Source: Bacteroidia bacterium
GTDB taxonomy: Bacteria; Bacteroidota; Bacteroidia; 2-12-FULL-35-15
Assembly: GCA_020051175.1 (NCBI GenBank)
Contig: JAGVJJ010000007.1
Coordinates: forward strand, 124,001 to 188,000
Direction: 5' to 3'
DNA length: 64,000 nt
In this document: positions 1-9,292 of the stretch, piece after piece
How the letters are laid out: the number at the start of each line of letters is the position of its first letter
Numbering within the stretch: the stretch's first letter is position 1
Made by a program: the position numbers and the translations under genes
Notes under the pieces: generated by a model
What the model was told of the DNA's origin: nothing
Database searches by the model: none
Seen by the model: the letters and a program-made list of their open reading frames with translations, nothing else

Positions 1-2056
1 CTACACTCAATGTATCAAAAACAGGAATGTAGGGCACAATGATGTTCTGGAAAATACCTCCATCCACTGTAGAAACAGAGGTGCAGCCTATATTATCGGC
101 TATCTCAACACGGTAATTGATAGTGGCGTTGCAGGCCTGTATGGTATCAATATAACTTGTACTGGTGGTGGTGCCGGTTATGTTCCATACGCCCGTTGGG
201 TTTTCTTCGTAGATGGTGTAAACACCCAAAGAAGTAGAAGGGTTGGGTGTTGATATCGGGTTCCAGTTCAGCATGGCTGTACCATTAGCCGGGTTATTGA
301 CATTGAGGAGCATAGTGCTTACGGTATCATCGGGAATGGAATACACCTGCCCGAAGCAGCCGGAGCGTGTTCTTACAAAATAATATACCTGACCTGTAGT
401 TGCATTGGCGCCTGCATGTGTATAGGAAGTGGTGGTTAAGCTGTAAGCCAGGATGCTGTCGATGAGTGTGAATGGCCCCCCAGGACTGGTTGATGAATAA
501 ATGAAATACCCGTTAAATGTACCTTCCGGGTCGGGTGGTGCGGCCCAGGTAAGTGTTACATCGCCATTCGGTAAAACAGAAGCACAGCTTATTTCAGGTG
601 ATGGCACAATAGGAGTGGCCAAAACCGTGATAGATACGGTGGAGATGTTTTCGGCAGGAGCAGGGCAAAAATCATCTTTTACCCTGAAAACAAAGGTGTA
701 GGTATTGGCTTTGGTATTGCAGGTAGAATTGTAAGAGATGTGATTGCAGGTTGTTTGCCAGTTAAATGTTGTTGAAACATTTGTTGGGGATGATGTAGGC
801 AATGAGCTCGACAATGTAGCACATGGCGGGTTCAGGCAGCCCGAAGAGGCATTGGTGAAATTGGTGCCAAACTGGGTTCCGGAAGCATTGATGGTCAACG
901 ATTGCGGTGTTACCCCATCGGCAAGCATTCCCGGATCGTTACCATTTAAGGTAAAAGTTACCAGCGTACCGGCCTGAACTGTAGCCTGGTAGGAGCTGTA
1001 GGTAACGGTTGGCATATCGTTGACAGCACAAGGCAAAAGCACCACTTGTATCTCCCGGTAAATTTCTGCCACCAGTGTACCGCATTTCCAGGCTTCCACT
1101 TTAATGTTGGTAACAAAATAGCCTTGTGTATACGATGTAAACGAAATTTCCCCTGTAGCCTGGTTGATGGATGCAGGAACGTTTGCCGGGTTTTGAGTAG
1201 TTCCCGGCAAAGGGCTGTTGTATGAATAACCAGAAGTAAATGGCACAGGTGCAGGATTGGTGCCTAACGAATAAATACCGGTAAAATCGTCAAGAGGCTC
1301 GGCCCATGAATAGGAAAGGGAATCCAGGTCCGGGTCAAAAGCGTTGTGGTTGTATTTGAAAGGCGCGCCAACACAAATAACTGTGCTCGGGCTTTCCAGG
1401 AAAGTAGGTGAAGAATCAAAGCATGGACCGGCATTCTGTCCGTTGTAGGCATACATTACAGCACGTAAAGTAAATCCATAGGAATTAGCACTTTGCAGGT
1501 TGGTAAGCGAGCCATTGCGGCAGCAATCGGAATAGGCAAATATCCAGCCTTGCGCAGGTGGGACACCGGCAAGTGTTGTGGGTGCCGATTCATACACGGT
1601 TTCCTGAACTGCACCTGCCACCGGGCTTCCGCTTGTGGGCCAGCCGGGCTGTGACTCAGCATTGGTACAGGAAATGGTTGGTCCGGCAATGTTGCAGGAA
1701 GGTGAAATATCCGTTTGTACGACCTGGTTCAATGATATATCGGTTACCGAAGGATGGTTGAACACCTTCATCTGGATGGCGGCAGGTATGTCAATACCAT
1801 TACAATCGCGGTAAAGCTTGAGTTTGAAAATGTATTGCCCGTTCCCCTGGCACTCCCAGGTAATTTCTCCACCCATGAGGTGGGAGGCGAAGAGAGCCCC
1901 TCCCAGCCTCCCCGAAGGGGAGGTGATAAGGAATGGAAGAAAATATAAAAACAAAATTAAAACACCTCTCCCCAGCCCCCGAAATAAATTCGGGGCAAGC
2001 TCTCTACTCAGGAGAGTGGACTGGTGTGCGTTTTTACTATTTTGTTTCAGGTTCAT
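1..2056 (-). CDS. Large secreted adhesin-like protein, 5' part only (C-terminus off the left edge)
   Basis: The reading frame is open from ATG at 2056 to the left edge (about 685 codons visible), so the C-terminus and any T9SS sorting domain lie outside the window. The mature N-terminus reads ASHLMGGEITWEC..GQYIFKLKLYRDCNG, the opening typical of Bacteroidota gliding-associated/PKD-type surface proteins. Cys-rich, Ig/cadherin-like beta segments follow (for example KYNHNAFDPDLDSLSYSW), and near the edge a fibronectin-III-like segment (ISCASVLPNGDVTLTW). A hydrophobic core (VLILFLYFLPFLIT, residues 32-45) is the signal peptide, but it is flanked by residues 17-31 and 46-54, which are encoded by palindromic GC-rich repeat DNA (see repeats). 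It is probably exported and surface exposed. Family assignment is by motif recognition only; the exact role is unknown. Confidence 0.8.
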   Translation of the reverse strand, partial: MNLKQNSKNAHQSTLLSRELAPNLFRGLGRGVLILFLYFLPFLITSPSGRLGGALFASHLMGGEITWECQGNGQYIFKLKLYRDCNGIDIPAAIQMKVFNHPSVTDISLNQVVQTDISPSCNIAGPTISCTNAESQPGWPTSGSPVAGAVQETVYESAPTTLAGVPPAQGWIFAYSDCCRNGSLTNLQSANSYGFTLRAVMYAYNGQNAGPCFDSSPTFLESPSTVICVGAPFKYNHNAFDPDLDSLSYSWAEPLDDFTGIYSLGTNPAPVPFTSGYSYNSPLPGTTQNPANVPASINQATGEISFTSYTQGYFVTNIKVEAWKCGTLVAEIYREIQVVLLPCAVNDMPTVTYSSYQATVQAGTLVTFTLNGNDPGMLADGVTPQSLTINASGTQFGTNFTNASSGCLNPPCATLSSSLPTSSPTNVSTTFNWQTTCNHISYNSTCNTKANTYTFVFRVKDDFCPAPAENISTVSITVLATPIVPSPEISCASVLPNGDVTLTWAAPPDPEGTFNGYFIYSSTSPGGPFTLIDSILAYSLTTTSYTHAGANATTGQVYYFVRTRSGCFGQVYSIPDDTVSTMLLNVNNPANGTAMLNWNPISTPNPSTSLGVYTIYEENPTGVWNITGTTTSTSYIDTIQACNATINYRVEIADNIGCTSVSTVDGGIFQNIIVPYIPVFDTLSV
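1893..1925. repeat. Palindromic GC-rich repeat inside a coding sequence
   Basis: Contains the hairpin cctccccgaaggggagg. On the minus strand it reads in frame as SPSGRLGGA (residues 46-54 of the left-edge gene). A homologous element at 44113-44134 also encodes GRLGGA, inside the wbqC-like gene. Confidence 0.75.
1963..2016. repeat. Second palindromic repeat in the same signal-peptide region
   Basis: It has a core hairpin ccccgaaataaattcgggg and outer CTCTCC/GGAGAG ends. Read on the minus strand it encodes roughly residues 17-31 (SRELAPNLFRGLGRG) of the left-edge gene, just before the hydrophobic signal core. Confidence 0.65.
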
Positions 2057-2075
2057 ATAAAAACTACCGTTTTCT

Positions 2076-3362
2076 TTACTTCTTTCCAGCTACCAGCTCT
2101 ATCATGCTTTCCGGGTCGAGGTATTTGTTTGCCAAATCTCTTAATTCAGACGCAGAAATGTTCTTAATGGTTGCAACATAATTATCAAAATAATCGTAGC
2201 CTAAATTATACTCCAGCAACCCTTTAAAACGCTCTGCCAGCGCAAACGGGCCGTCAACACTACGCAGGAATGTACCCAGCATGTAATTTTTAACAAGTTC
2301 CAACTCTTCCTTAGGGACTAGTTCCTCTCTTAACTTATTGATTTCCAGGTATGTTTCATTCAGGGCATCCTGGCAAACGTCTACGCCTACTTCGGTAGAA
2401 ATAAAAAAGTAGCCGGCATGTTTCAAAGATGCTATTCCAGAGCCAATGCCATAGGTGTAGCCCTTGTCTTCACGTATGTTGGACATTAAACGGGAACCAA
2501 AATAGCCCCCCAGTATGGTGTTCAGCACCTGGAACCCCTGAAAATCAGGATGGGTTTTATTGAACATCAGCTTGCCGATGCGTATGGCCGACTGAAGGGC
2601 TTCTTCCTTGTATACCAGGTGTTTAAGGTCGGTTGTGGTTTCAAGTTTTACTTCCTGATGGGGTGGGATTTTATTGCCTGACCAGTCGTTTCCGCCAAAA
2701 TGATCGTCAAGGAGCTTCAGGGTTTCATCATCAACCTTACCGGAAACAATAATCTTACATCCATCAGATTTGTAACGCGCATTGTAAAAATCAAGGAGGT
2801 GGGTACGGTTGATTGCATCAAAATCCGGTTCCTGTACATTTATCCCGTAAGGGTGCTTTGAGCCAAAAAGCAATTCAGTAAAACGCTTGCGTGCAATAAT
2901 GGCAACCTTTTGATTGTTGACAAGAAATTTTTGCTTTTTGTTACGTATGTGCGTATCCAGCTCCGATTGCGGAAACACGCTGTCTTTTATAGCCTGCTCC
3001 ATCACTGGTAAGGTGGATTTCAGGTGCTTGTTGAGAGTATATAAAAAAACAGAAGCATGATCCTGGGCAACAGATGTTTCAAGATAAGCACCGTAATAGT
3101 CTACCATTTCAGCAATCTGAGTACTGTTCAGCTTAGAAGTACCTTCTTCCAGCATTGAATTTACGGTTACTGCCTGCAAAGGCATCTCCTGCTGGTACAT
3201 ACCAGCAGGGAACATAAACTCTATTTTGATGAGGTTTTGAGTACCAGCATTGACGGTGTATACAGGGATATTGTTTCGCAGCTTGTGAGCGGCTGCTTTG
3301 ATCATTTCAATTTTTTCTACTGTTTTAAAAGCAGGAGCGGTTTTTCTATCAGGAATGTACAT
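2076..3362 (-). CDS. M16B family peptidase-like protein, non-catalytic subunit type
   Basis: The 428-residue protein has two M16-type halves. The C-terminal half shows the conserved GGYFGSRLMSNIREDKGYTYG segment with the R/Y pair typical of the non-catalytic M16B partner. The place where active members carry the zinc motif HxxEH instead reads NSMLEEGTSKLN, so no metal site is visible. There is no signal peptide, which suggests the cytoplasm. In M16B heterodimers this subunit helps shape the chamber of a zinc-bearing partner; no partner gene is adjacent here. It lies downstream of the barrel gene at 3415 with about 50 bp between, possibly co-transcribed. The family call is firm; the inactive status is inferred from the missing motif. 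Confidence 0.88.
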   Translation of the reverse strand: MYIPDRKTAPAFKTVEKIEMIKAAAHKLRNNIPVYTVNAGTQNLIKIEFMFPAGMYQQEMPLQAVTVNSMLEEGTSKLNSTQIAEMVDYYGAYLETSVAQDHASVFLYTLNKHLKSTLPVMEQAIKDSVFPQSELDTHIRNKKQKFLVNNQKVAIIARKRFTELLFGSKHPYGINVQEPDFDAINRTHLLDFYNARYKSDGCKIIVSGKVDDETLKLLDDHFGGNDWSGNKIPPHQEVKLETTTDLKHLVYKEEALQSAIRIGKLMFNKTHPDFQGFQVLNTILGGYFGSRLMSNIREDKGYTYGIGSGIASLKHAGYFFISTEVGVDVCQDALNETYLEINKLREELVPKEELELVKNYMLGTFLRSVDGPFALAERFKGLLEYNLGYDYFDNYVATIKNISASELRDLANKYLDPESMIELVAGKK

Positions 3363-3414
3363 ATATCAAATTTACGGTTTTAGCAACAAACAAGATGCCT
3401 GTAAGCATGTAAAT

Positions 3415-4716
3415 TTACCAATTATTATCGTTCATATTGAAACGTACATTTACCACGTTATTGTAGATAGAGCCAAAAGAAAAACTGATGCCCACATAGA
3501 AGTTGTAGGAAAAGTTGGATTTTAGCTGTGTCTGGCCCAGGAGTATGGCTTCAGAGCTTACTTCGTCTTTTTTCAGATAATATTGGTCGTTTACAACAGA
3601 AAAATTCCCTCCCAAGCTCAGGTTAAGCCCGCTGGCAATGTTCCAGGAGATGTCGGGCGTAATATTGACCCTGTAAAATTTTTCTTTGCTGAAATACTGG
3701 AATGTACCTATGTCGCAGCTCAGGTTTCCCCATTTTTCCACCTGCCTGTATGAAATAACCAGTGAGTGCAGAAAATACCAGTCGTTGTATTTGTTTAAAT
3801 AGGTTTGATCGTAAAAATCGACATAGCGGCCTCCGATTCGGTAATTGAAGCGCAACTGCCGCCTGGTGGCTTCTTCGTAAGGAAACACGTTGTATTCAAC
3901 TGCCGGATAAAAAGAAGTGCTGTTGACCAGGTTTTGCACAGTAGAGGAGAAGTAGGTGCTGAAATAACCAACGGCAAGTTTTTTACCAACGCTTATTGCA
4001 TCAAAGCTGTATGCGCCAAAACTGTTGGCACTGCTAACGATGGTGGTTGTATCATCAATGTTGTATTTCTGGTAGTTCCCAAATTGAAAGAAGCCTGTTT
4101 CGAACCTGTTTTTTTCGGAAGTACGGTTAGCACTGAAGTTGGAATTGAAGAACAATGCTTTGCTGTATTCCTGGCCGTTGCCATTGATACTGCCATTGAT
4201 ATTAAAAAGCCATAGGTTCCATTTGTCTTTTACATTGTCTGCTGTACCCCTTTCTTCAAGGCCTTTTACGGAATATTCTATTTTACCTGCGAGTGGGCTT
4301 TTGAGGAGGTAAATAAGAATGCCTTTGGTAAGTGCTTGTTTCATTCCTTCCCTTATTTCGGCATTCGACATATTGGGCAAAGAGTTGAATTTTTCTGCAG
4401 CAATACAGCCTTTATAATAGTTTTCACCACAAAAGTCAAACGTGTATTCAGTGCCTCCACTGCCAGTATTGATGCTTCTTATCAGCACAACTACATCCGC
4501 CAGGTGCCGATCGCGCACAAAATTGAGGTAAGTAATTTCATTTGTGAAATACTGTATGTCGCAATCTTCGCAGTTGATGAACACTTTAGGGGCATCGCTG
4601 CGGAGCGAACTTGTATCGGTAAGCTGTGCATGAAGATTGGTGAAGAAAATAAAAGCGATAAAGAGAGCAATTGCTTTTATGCGATTAAAAAAAATTGCTG
4701 AAAGATGAAATGCCAT
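3415..4716 (-). CDS. Outer-membrane beta-barrel protein of unknown function
   Basis: It starts with a hydrophobic signal peptide ending near FTNLHAQ (about residue 30). An N-terminal domain of about 100 residues follows with VFINCEDCDIQYFTNEITYLNFVRDRHLADVVV in sequence (CEDCDIQ, NFVRDR and DVVVLI are the landmarks) and GTEYTFDFCG. The remaining roughly 280 residues alternate aromatic and polar positions as in a transmembrane barrel (LRFNYRIGGRYVDFYDQTYL). I recognise the N-terminal pattern from uncharacterised Bacteroidota proteins but know no function. The ATG at 4716 gives a good signal sequence. Localisation to the outer membrane is inferred. Confidence 0.72.
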   Translation of the reverse strand: MAFHLSAIFFNRIKAIALFIAFIFFTNLHAQLTDTSSLRSDAPKVFINCEDCDIQYFTNEITYLNFVRDRHLADVVVLIRSINTGSGGTEYTFDFCGENYYKGCIAAEKFNSLPNMSNAEIREGMKQALTKGILIYLLKSPLAGKIEYSVKGLEERGTADNVKDKWNLWLFNINGSINGNGQEYSKALFFNSNFSANRTSEKNRFETGFFQFGNYQKYNIDDTTTIVSSANSFGAYSFDAISVGKKLAVGYFSTYFSSTVQNLVNSTSFYPAVEYNVFPYEEATRRQLRFNYRIGGRYVDFYDQTYLNKYNDWYFLHSLVISYRQVEKWGNLSCDIGTFQYFSKEKFYRVNITPDISWNIASGLNLSLGGNFSVVNDQYYLKKDEVSSEAILLGQTQLKSNFSYNFYVGISFSFGSIYNNVVNVRFNMNDNNW

Positions 4717-4828
4717 AAAAAATGGTTTTCGGGTTGTTTAAAGGTAATGAATTGAATTGGGAATATGAAATTTTAATGTGTAGTTGACCTACGCTCTTCT
4801 CATTTCAGAAAGTAACGAGCGCGAAAGA

Positions 4829-6667
4829 TTATATAATTCCGTAAAGAGATTTACCTTTTGTAGCTAACGCATCGACACGTTTTTCAATTGCAGGGTCTTT
4901 AATTAGCGGAGGTGCGTGATGCGGTTTTATACGGGCATCAATTATCAGCGAGCCTTTACATCCCCAGTGCTTGTTTTCAACGAAGCTCTCAATTCCATGA
5001 ATATCATGGGAAGGATTGCTGCGAGTGAAAGTGATCCACAAAAAATTGTTGAGATGTTGGGCCAGGAAGTTGCTGTCGTCACAGATTACTATCAGGGGGA
5101 ATGGTGATAGATTTGAGTTCCGAAAGCTTTCGGGATGAGATTCGAGATTTGAGATTTGTGTTTCTGTGGTTTGAGTATCTATATATTTATTTCCGGTGAT
5201 TGCAAGTACTCCTGGCATTACAACTTTTGGGTTGCTGAAACCGTTGGGTAAATTGAGATTTTCGATGCTGGTGCCTAGCTCCCTGATTTTATTGCCTGCT
5301 GCGGCAATAACCACTTTGCTTCCGCTGTTTAAATCGGTGCCGCTGTAATCGAGCGTATCGATTGTGGTTCTCGTGTGAAAATGCAGATCCCTTGTCCAGT
5401 CGGCACGTTCAAGCACATGTTTAAAAAACGCTTCCACATTGTGTGTTGTGAGCTGCGGGTTATCTTCACCGGCAATGATGAATAAATACTTGGCAAGGCT
5501 TAGTTGTCCTGAACCCAATATATGATTGGCGATGGTCAGTATTTCCTGTGGCTTACGTTCGTTGTTATAAGGGGTATAGCGCTCGCTGCCAATAGCAAGT
5601 AATAAAGGGTGCACACCAGATGCATCTACAGCATGAACATCTCTTAACCCTGGTATTTCTTTAGGTATTGCATTGCCTGTAATTTCATGGATCAATGCCC
5701 CAAAGCTGGTGTCTTCCTGAGGTGGGCGGCCTACTACTGTGAAGGGCCATATTGCATTGTTGCGGTGGAACACTTTATGAACCCGCATCAATGGGAAATC
5801 GTGTTTCAGGCTGTAGTATCCGAGATGGTCACCGAACGGGCCTTCCGGCTTATTTTCGTTTGGATATACTTCGCCTGTAATTACAAAGTCCGCATCCGAT
5901 GCAATGCAAAAACCATCGTTGTAGCTATAGCGTATTCTCCTGTTTCCTAAAGCACCAGCAAAAGTAAGCTCACTCATGCCTTCCGGCAGTGGCATTACAG
6001 CACCCAGTGTGAGGGAAGGTGGTCCGCCAACAAAAATACTTACTTTAAGTGGTTGGTTTTTTCTGTTGGATTTGGTCTGATGCACACCAATTCCCCTGTG
6101 CAACTGATAATGTAAACCTATCTCTTTGTTTGTAATATATTCGTTGCCACTCAGCTGAATGCGGTACATTCCAAGATTGGAGTTCATTACCCCGGGTTTA
6201 TCAATGTCTTCGGTGTATACAAGAGGCAGTGTAACAAATGCCCCGCCATCGTTGGGCCAGCATTTTATCTGCGGAAGCTCAGAAATGGTTGTTTCATTCT
6301 GAAGGACCGGGTTGAATGAAGTTTTTTTAGGTAATGCTGAAAGCGCTGTTAATGCTACGTTTGAATATTGCAACGGATGTTTGATTGCTTCCAGTGGGTT
6401 GTTTTTTAAGTCGATCAGCGTTTTTATTTTTTCAAGTGTATCCCTGAAAATAAATTTGCTCCGCTCAACTGAACCATATAGGTTAGAAGCCGCCCTGAAT
6501 TTGCATCCCTTGATGTTTTCAAACAAGATGGCGGGGCCATTGTTTTCAAACACACGCAGGTGAATGGCTGCCATTTCCAGCTCAGAGCTTACCTCTTCTT
6601 TTATACGAACGAGGTGCCCGTGCCTTTCCAGGTCATCAATGCATTCCTGTGTGTTTTTGTAGCCCAT
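4829..6667 (-). CDS. UbiD family (prenylated-FMN) decarboxylase
   Basis: At 612 residues it has the size of the longer UbiD branch (menaquinone-type and related decarboxylases). Landmarks are the N-terminal IKEEVSSELEMAAI segment, the central GALGNRRIRYSY, and the signature EGPFGDHLGYYS near residue 275, which carries family active-site residues. These enzymes decarboxylate aromatic or unsaturated acids using prenylated FMN made by UbiX; no ubiX gene is in the window. The substrate cannot be read from sequence; a quinone-pathway role is a guess from length. No signal peptide is seen, so it is probably cytoplasmic. The last codons end at 4829, and a short hairpin separates its start from the M1 peptidase gene upstream. 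Confidence 0.88.
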   Translation of the reverse strand: MGYKNTQECIDDLERHGHLVRIKEEVSSELEMAAIHLRVFENNGPAILFENIKGCKFRAASNLYGSVERSKFIFRDTLEKIKTLIDLKNNPLEAIKHPLQYSNVALTALSALPKKTSFNPVLQNETTISELPQIKCWPNDGGAFVTLPLVYTEDIDKPGVMNSNLGMYRIQLSGNEYITNKEIGLHYQLHRGIGVHQTKSNRKNQPLKVSIFVGGPPSLTLGAVMPLPEGMSELTFAGALGNRRIRYSYNDGFCIASDADFVITGEVYPNENKPEGPFGDHLGYYSLKHDFPLMRVHKVFHRNNAIWPFTVVGRPPQEDTSFGALIHEITGNAIPKEIPGLRDVHAVDASGVHPLLLAIGSERYTPYNNERKPQEILTIANHILGSGQLSLAKYLFIIAGEDNPQLTTHNVEAFFKHVLERADWTRDLHFHTRTTIDTLDYSGTDLNSGSKVVIAAAGNKIRELGTSIENLNLPNGFSNPKVVMPGVLAITGNKYIDTQTTETQISNLESHPESFRNSNLSPFPLIVICDDSNFLAQHLNNFLWITFTRSNPSHDIHGIESFVENKHWGCKGSLIIDARIKPHHAPPLIKDPAIEKRVDALATKGKSLYGII

Positions 6668-6679
6668 AACACCTCTCCT

Positions 6680-6704
6680 TTCCCCTCTCCTCGGGAGAGG
6701 GGAA
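6680..6704. repeat. Intergenic hairpin
   Basis: Inverted repeat ttcccctctcc / ggagaggggaa with a 3-base loop, in the short gap between the M1 peptidase gene and ubiD. No T-run follows on the minus strand, so it resembles the dispersed palindromic repeats more than an intrinsic terminator. Confidence 0.6.
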
Positions 6705-6718
6705 AATTAATAATGATT

Positions 6719-9157
6719 TTAACGTGTGATAATAAATTTTGATTTTGCAAGCACTGTATTGTTTGTACATACCGACACAAAATAAATGCCGCTGCTATAG
6801 CCCGAAGTTTTAATGTTTACAGTGGTTTGCTGGGCATTCAGTTTTTCTTCATAAACTGTTTTGCCATTAGTGTCTGTTATTGTGAGCAAAGCAGCGTTTT
6901 TAATTTTTAATCCTGTTCCCTGAAGATCTATTGTAACCAGGTCTTTTGCAGGGTTTGGAAATAGTTTAATTTCAGAAAGTGCACTTGTTTTTTTGTTTTG
7001 AATTTCCATGGTATGATCGTGCATGGCAAGAACATACTCCCCAAGCTTAAGGGTGTCTATGGTAATTGTACCTCTTTTATCCGCAGTGCCTCCCATAAGC
7101 TTTGTATAGTAAGGATACAGCTGCCAGTCGTCTGCAGTGCTTTTTCTGTACATCAGCACAAGGCTGTCTTCCGGAGCGGTCATTAATTCGTTATCCAGCC
7201 ATTGTGTTCCTGAAAAAGATGTGGTGCGTCCATCGTACGAAATGGTTGCTTTTGCCTTGAAAACAGCAGGAAGAATGCCGTCAACTTTCCAATACCTGTT
7301 AGGGGAGAGACGATAAGGCGGGCAACAGTGTTTAAAGCCATCCGGAGCAGTGTAGTTATGTTCAATTCTTACAAAAGCAGAATCCGTAATGCTTTGAACG
7401 GTTAAATTCATTTTGGCATTTGTAAAAGTGGCATTAGCGGCAGTTTTTAGCTTTTTGTATTCGGGTGTGACTGCATGACTTATTTTTTCGCCCATATTTA
7501 CGGCAGCAAATACAGGGTTAAACGGCAGGTTGAAATTGAACGATGCTGTTTGACCCGACATGGTGAAGGTTTGTGTTTGCTCAGTCCAGTCCGCAGCTTT
7601 AAATGTTATCTCCAGGGGAACATTTGTATAGAAAGCTGGTGCACCCGTTAATTTTTGTTTGATGTATGCAGTAACAGAATAATTACCACCTGAAGGCGTT
7701 ACGGTAAAAGAGTCAATAGAAAAGTGTGGCCAGCCTGGGTTAAATACCCAATCAGTGAAGAAGTAAGACATATCTATCCCGCTTGCAGCAGTGAGTGCAT
7801 CCCTGAAATCAGCACTGGAAACATCTTTGTAGTGGTTCTGTGAAAGGTATGTTTTTACGGAATAAAAAAACAGGCTGTCGCCCATATACCCTCTCATGGT
7901 ATGTGCGATATCTGCACCTTTGTTGTATACGTGGTCGCCATAGGTAAATTCGAATGGGATGTTGGAAAGCGTGAGATTGCCTTCTTTTGGGGTGTTGAAG
8001 TGCAGGTTGTCTTCGTGGTTTGTTCTGACTTCATTGAGGTAGCTCGTATAGCCACTTAAATTTTCTGTAAATAAGAACTCACAATAGCGCGCCCAGCCTT
8101 CATTCAGCCACATGTCCTCCTGAGTACGGCAGGTAGCAAGGTCTCCGAACCAATGGTGGGATAGCTCATGTGCATAAAGTGTCTGGTAGCTTGTGGAGCC
8201 ATCAGCAGTAGCTTTGGGATAGGCGATATTTGTAGCATGCTCCATAGCACCGGCATCAAAAGGAACCATGCAATAACCAACACGGTTCCACAGGTAAGGC
8301 CCGAAATGGTTTTCGTAAGTGGAAAGGGCCGTATTTAAATTAATAAATGAATTTTTTACATTGTTCGTATCGGCAGGAACTGCAGCAAGGATAATGGGTA
8401 TTGGGCCATTTATACCATTGTATGTTTTGTTAACCTCCGTGTAGGGTGCTACAGCTACCGATGCAAGGTAACTCGGGATGGGTTCATTCATTATCCATTT
8501 GCGGGTGCGGTTCCCATTGCCATCTGTTGTATCGTGGGCAAGATAACCGTTGCAATAAGATGTTTTGCCATTGTTGGAAGTGATGTTGAATTCATAAGTA
8601 GAGCGTTCCACAAAGTTGTCAAAACATGGGAACCATACGCGCCCGTATGTGTGCGGATTTGCACCGAAACCAACACCCAGGTTGTATGCATAGCCACTTG
8701 AAAAAGAAAACCCGCCCCATTCAGCGGGATCGCCCTGAGGTGTACCGTGATAATGTACTGTAACCAGCGCAGTGTCGTTTACATTATAACTTGCCGGAAG
8801 ACTAATTAACAGAAGTGTGTCGTTATACGAATATGTTAAATTGGAATTGTTCAATTCAATGGAATCAATGGTAAGCTCAAGTAAGTCGAGACTGAGCTGA
8901 CCTACGTTATTCACCTTCGGGGTGAATTTTACCAGCGTGTTGCCTTTTATAGTATTGTTTGTAAAGTCCGTGATATCCAGGTTAATGGTATAATTCAATA
9001 TATCTACTGTGTCGCTGCGGGAATTCAATGCGCGGGAACGATTGCTTTGTAAATTGTTCAGCTTGTCGGCCCGGTTCTTGTTTTGCTGGCAGTTTTGTGC
9101 GGTAAGCAGGCTTGCCAGGAATAGGGACGCAATGAGAAATGAAATGCTTTTTTTCAT
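6719..9157 (-). CDS. Secreted M1 family metallo-aminopeptidase with T9SS sorting domain
   Basis: The 812-residue protein begins with a signal peptide (residues 1-20, ending SLLTA). The M1 exopeptidase motif GAMEH is at 303-307, the zinc motif HELSH at 330-334, and the third ligand E353 in NEGWARY, spaced exactly as in the family (HExxH-18x-E). A beta-rich middle region follows from about residue 490. The C-terminus (about 735-812) is a type A T9SS sorting domain, with LFPNPAKDLVTIDL and SSGIYFVSV. It should be exported to the surface or medium by the type IX system and trim peptides from their N-terminus. All catalytic residues are present. It lies about 50 bp upstream of ubiD on the same strand. 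Confidence 0.93.
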   Translation of the reverse strand: MKKSISFLIASLFLASLLTAQNCQQNKNRADKLNNLQSNRSRALNSRSDTVDILNYTINLDITDFTNNTIKGNTLVKFTPKVNNVGQLSLDLLELTIDSIELNNSNLTYSYNDTLLLISLPASYNVNDTALVTVHYHGTPQGDPAEWGGFSFSSGYAYNLGVGFGANPHTYGRVWFPCFDNFVERSTYEFNITSNNGKTSYCNGYLAHDTTDGNGNRTRKWIMNEPIPSYLASVAVAPYTEVNKTYNGINGPIPIILAAVPADTNNVKNSFINLNTALSTYENHFGPYLWNRVGYCMVPFDAGAMEHATNIAYPKATADGSTSYQTLYAHELSHHWFGDLATCRTQEDMWLNEGWARYCEFLFTENLSGYTSYLNEVRTNHEDNLHFNTPKEGNLTLSNIPFEFTYGDHVYNKGADIAHTMRGYMGDSLFFYSVKTYLSQNHYKDVSSADFRDALTAASGIDMSYFFTDWVFNPGWPHFSIDSFTVTPSGGNYSVTAYIKQKLTGAPAFYTNVPLEITFKAADWTEQTQTFTMSGQTASFNFNLPFNPVFAAVNMGEKISHAVTPEYKKLKTAANATFTNAKMNLTVQSITDSAFVRIEHNYTAPDGFKHCCPPYRLSPNRYWKVDGILPAVFKAKATISYDGRTTSFSGTQWLDNELMTAPEDSLVLMYRKSTADDWQLYPYYTKLMGGTADKRGTITIDTLKLGEYVLAMHDHTMEIQNKKTSALSEIKLFPNPAKDLVTIDLQGTGLKIKNAALLTITDTNGKTVYEEKLNAQQTTVNIKTSGYSSGIYFVSVCTNNTVLAKSKFIITR

Positions 9158-9216
9158 TGTTACGATTGTTTTTATTGAATTTCAGCTATCCGGTAGAGGA
9201 ACGTATAAACATGTTT

Positions 9217-9264
9217 AATGCCCGGGTAAGCAGACGTAACATAACGTCCGCTCACGGGGGCATT
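9217..9264. repeat. Long imperfect hairpin between genes
   Basis: Arms 9217-9237 and 9244-9264 pair at 17 of 21 positions around a 6-base loop. It lies in the gap between the SRPBCC gene (9293) and the M1 peptidase gene (9157). A T-run follows only on the plus strand, where no gene ends, so a simple terminator role does not fit well. Confidence 0.6.
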
Positions 9265-9292
9265 TCCTTTTTTGTTGATAAGAGTGTTCTTC

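Noticed and set aside
3805-4215. A 136-codon plus-strand ORF within the barrel gene.
   Set aside because: The opposite frame has a signal peptide and barrel pattern; this one has no domain-like features.
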